From Isoptericola halalbus (GTDB lineage Bacteria; Actinomycetota; Actinomycetes; Actinomycetales; Cellulomonadaceae): a stretch of DNA of 64,000 bases. The DNA lies in NCBI GenBank assembly GCA_009663185.1, contig VJZX01000007.1:103609-167608 (forward strand), given 5' to 3'. Below the pieces are notes generated by a model. It saw only the letters and a program-made list of their open reading frames with translations. It had not been told where the DNA came from and made no database searches. The position numbers and the translations under genes are program-made. The first letter of the stretch is position 1; the number at the start of each line of letters is the position of its first letter. Positions 63,778-64,000 of the stretch are shown here, one piece after another.

Positions 63778-64000
63778 TGTCCGGCGCCGAGGTCCAGGCC
63801 GATGTTCAGGCCGACGTTCAGGTCGTCGAGCCGTCGTCCGGTTCGGTAACGGCTGACGAGGTCGGTCCGCTGCGCGATCTGCTGACGATCGCCGCCGACG
63901 TGGTGACGATGCTGGACGACGGCCGGATCGAGTTCGTGTCGGTGTCGGCGTGCGGGCTGGTGACGGTGCACGTGAGGGGCCAGGGGGACGCCGAGCACCT
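63777..64000 (+). CDS. Element gene, 5' part only
   Basis: ATG at 63777 overlaps the preceding stop, and the frame stays open to the window end (74 codons). The start is Val/Gln-rich with repeated QADVQ units, then an acidic part (LRDLLTIAADVVTMLDDGRI) and EFVSVSACGLVTVHVRG. No family recognised. Tight coupling supports an operon with the gene before it. Confidence 0.75.
   Translation, partial: MSGAEVQADVQADVQVVEPSSGSVTADEVGPLRDLLTIAADVVTMLDDGRIEFVSVSACGLVTVHVRGQGDAEH

Larger units (their letters stand above)
56321..64000. mobile_element. Left part of an integrated, AICE-like mobile element
   Basis: Bounded on the left by the tRNA scar and open at the window edge. Genes from 57560 to 61300 have visibly weaker G/C bias at third positions than the core genes. 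Contents: hypothetical and secreted proteins, a dead channel gene, a microprotein, and a GntR-HAD pair divergent from conserved small genes that look like the start of a replication/transfer module. Integrase, excisionase, replication and FtsK/Tra genes are expected further right. The class assignment is inference. Confidence 0.65.

Overview
The window reads as a piece of a high-GC actinobacterial chromosome, most likely from the Cellulomonadaceae/Promicromonosporaceae side of the Micrococcales. Reasons: extreme G/C bias at third codon positions, many GTG starts, ATGA/GTGA gene overlaps, and a core block (rplY-pth-prs-glmU, ispE-ksgA-rpfB-tatD-metG, rsmI/pmt) in the gene context known from Mycobacterium tuberculosis Rv1002c-Rv1018c. 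Carbohydrate enzymes (GH20 hexosaminidase, acetylxylan-esterase-like protein, a very large secreted carbohydrate-active-looking protein) fit a plant- or chitin-degrading lineage. The genus is inference.

Layout. (1) 1-12644: a cell-surface glycopolymer cluster. Two sugar C-methyltransferase-family proteins and an NAD epimerase face left. A tightly coupled right-facing set holds a GT4-GT2 fusion, a Wzy/WaaL-like membrane protein and two glycosyltransferases. Three left-facing genes follow: a GT4, a Wzz/tyrosine-kinase-like fusion with a broken P-loop, and another GT4. (2) 12785-45973: mostly core genes, namely pth, rplY, an NlpC/P60 hydrolase, prs, glmU, tRNA-Gln, TetR and MarR regulators with an exporter, lat-lrp, ABC-F, AXE1 esterase, ispE, ksgA, three tandem G5/DUF348 cell-wall lytic genes including rpfB, tatD, metG, a sugar dehydrogenase lipoprotein, pncA, rsmI, pmt, GH20, a lipoprotein and a nucleotidyltransferase. 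Short 19-20 bp repeat families lie between several of these genes. (3) 46104-52429: a 1791-residue secreted multidomain protein under a probable LacI-type operator, and a DUF4184 membrane protein. (4) 52719-56039: two neighbouring MarR-controlled modules with clear palindromic operators; the second MarR gene carries a one-base frameshift.

(5) 56321-64000: the left part of an integrated mobile element. It starts at a 37-nt orphan tRNA 3' end (an attachment-site scar). It carries low-GC hypothetical and secreted genes, a dead potassium-channel gene, a PH/SHOCT protein, a lipoprotein and a 42-residue Lys/Ser-rich microprotein. It ends in a GntR-HAD control pair divergent from element genes that run off the window. 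The arrangement resembles actinomycete integrative and conjugative elements; integrase, replication and transfer genes are not in view.

The most promising unexplained items are the mobile-element cargo and its operator region, the microprotein, the 34-nt block shared by two rpf-type genes next to probable MtrA boxes, the dispersed 20-bp repeats that supply terminators and even stop codons, and the giant secreted protein.
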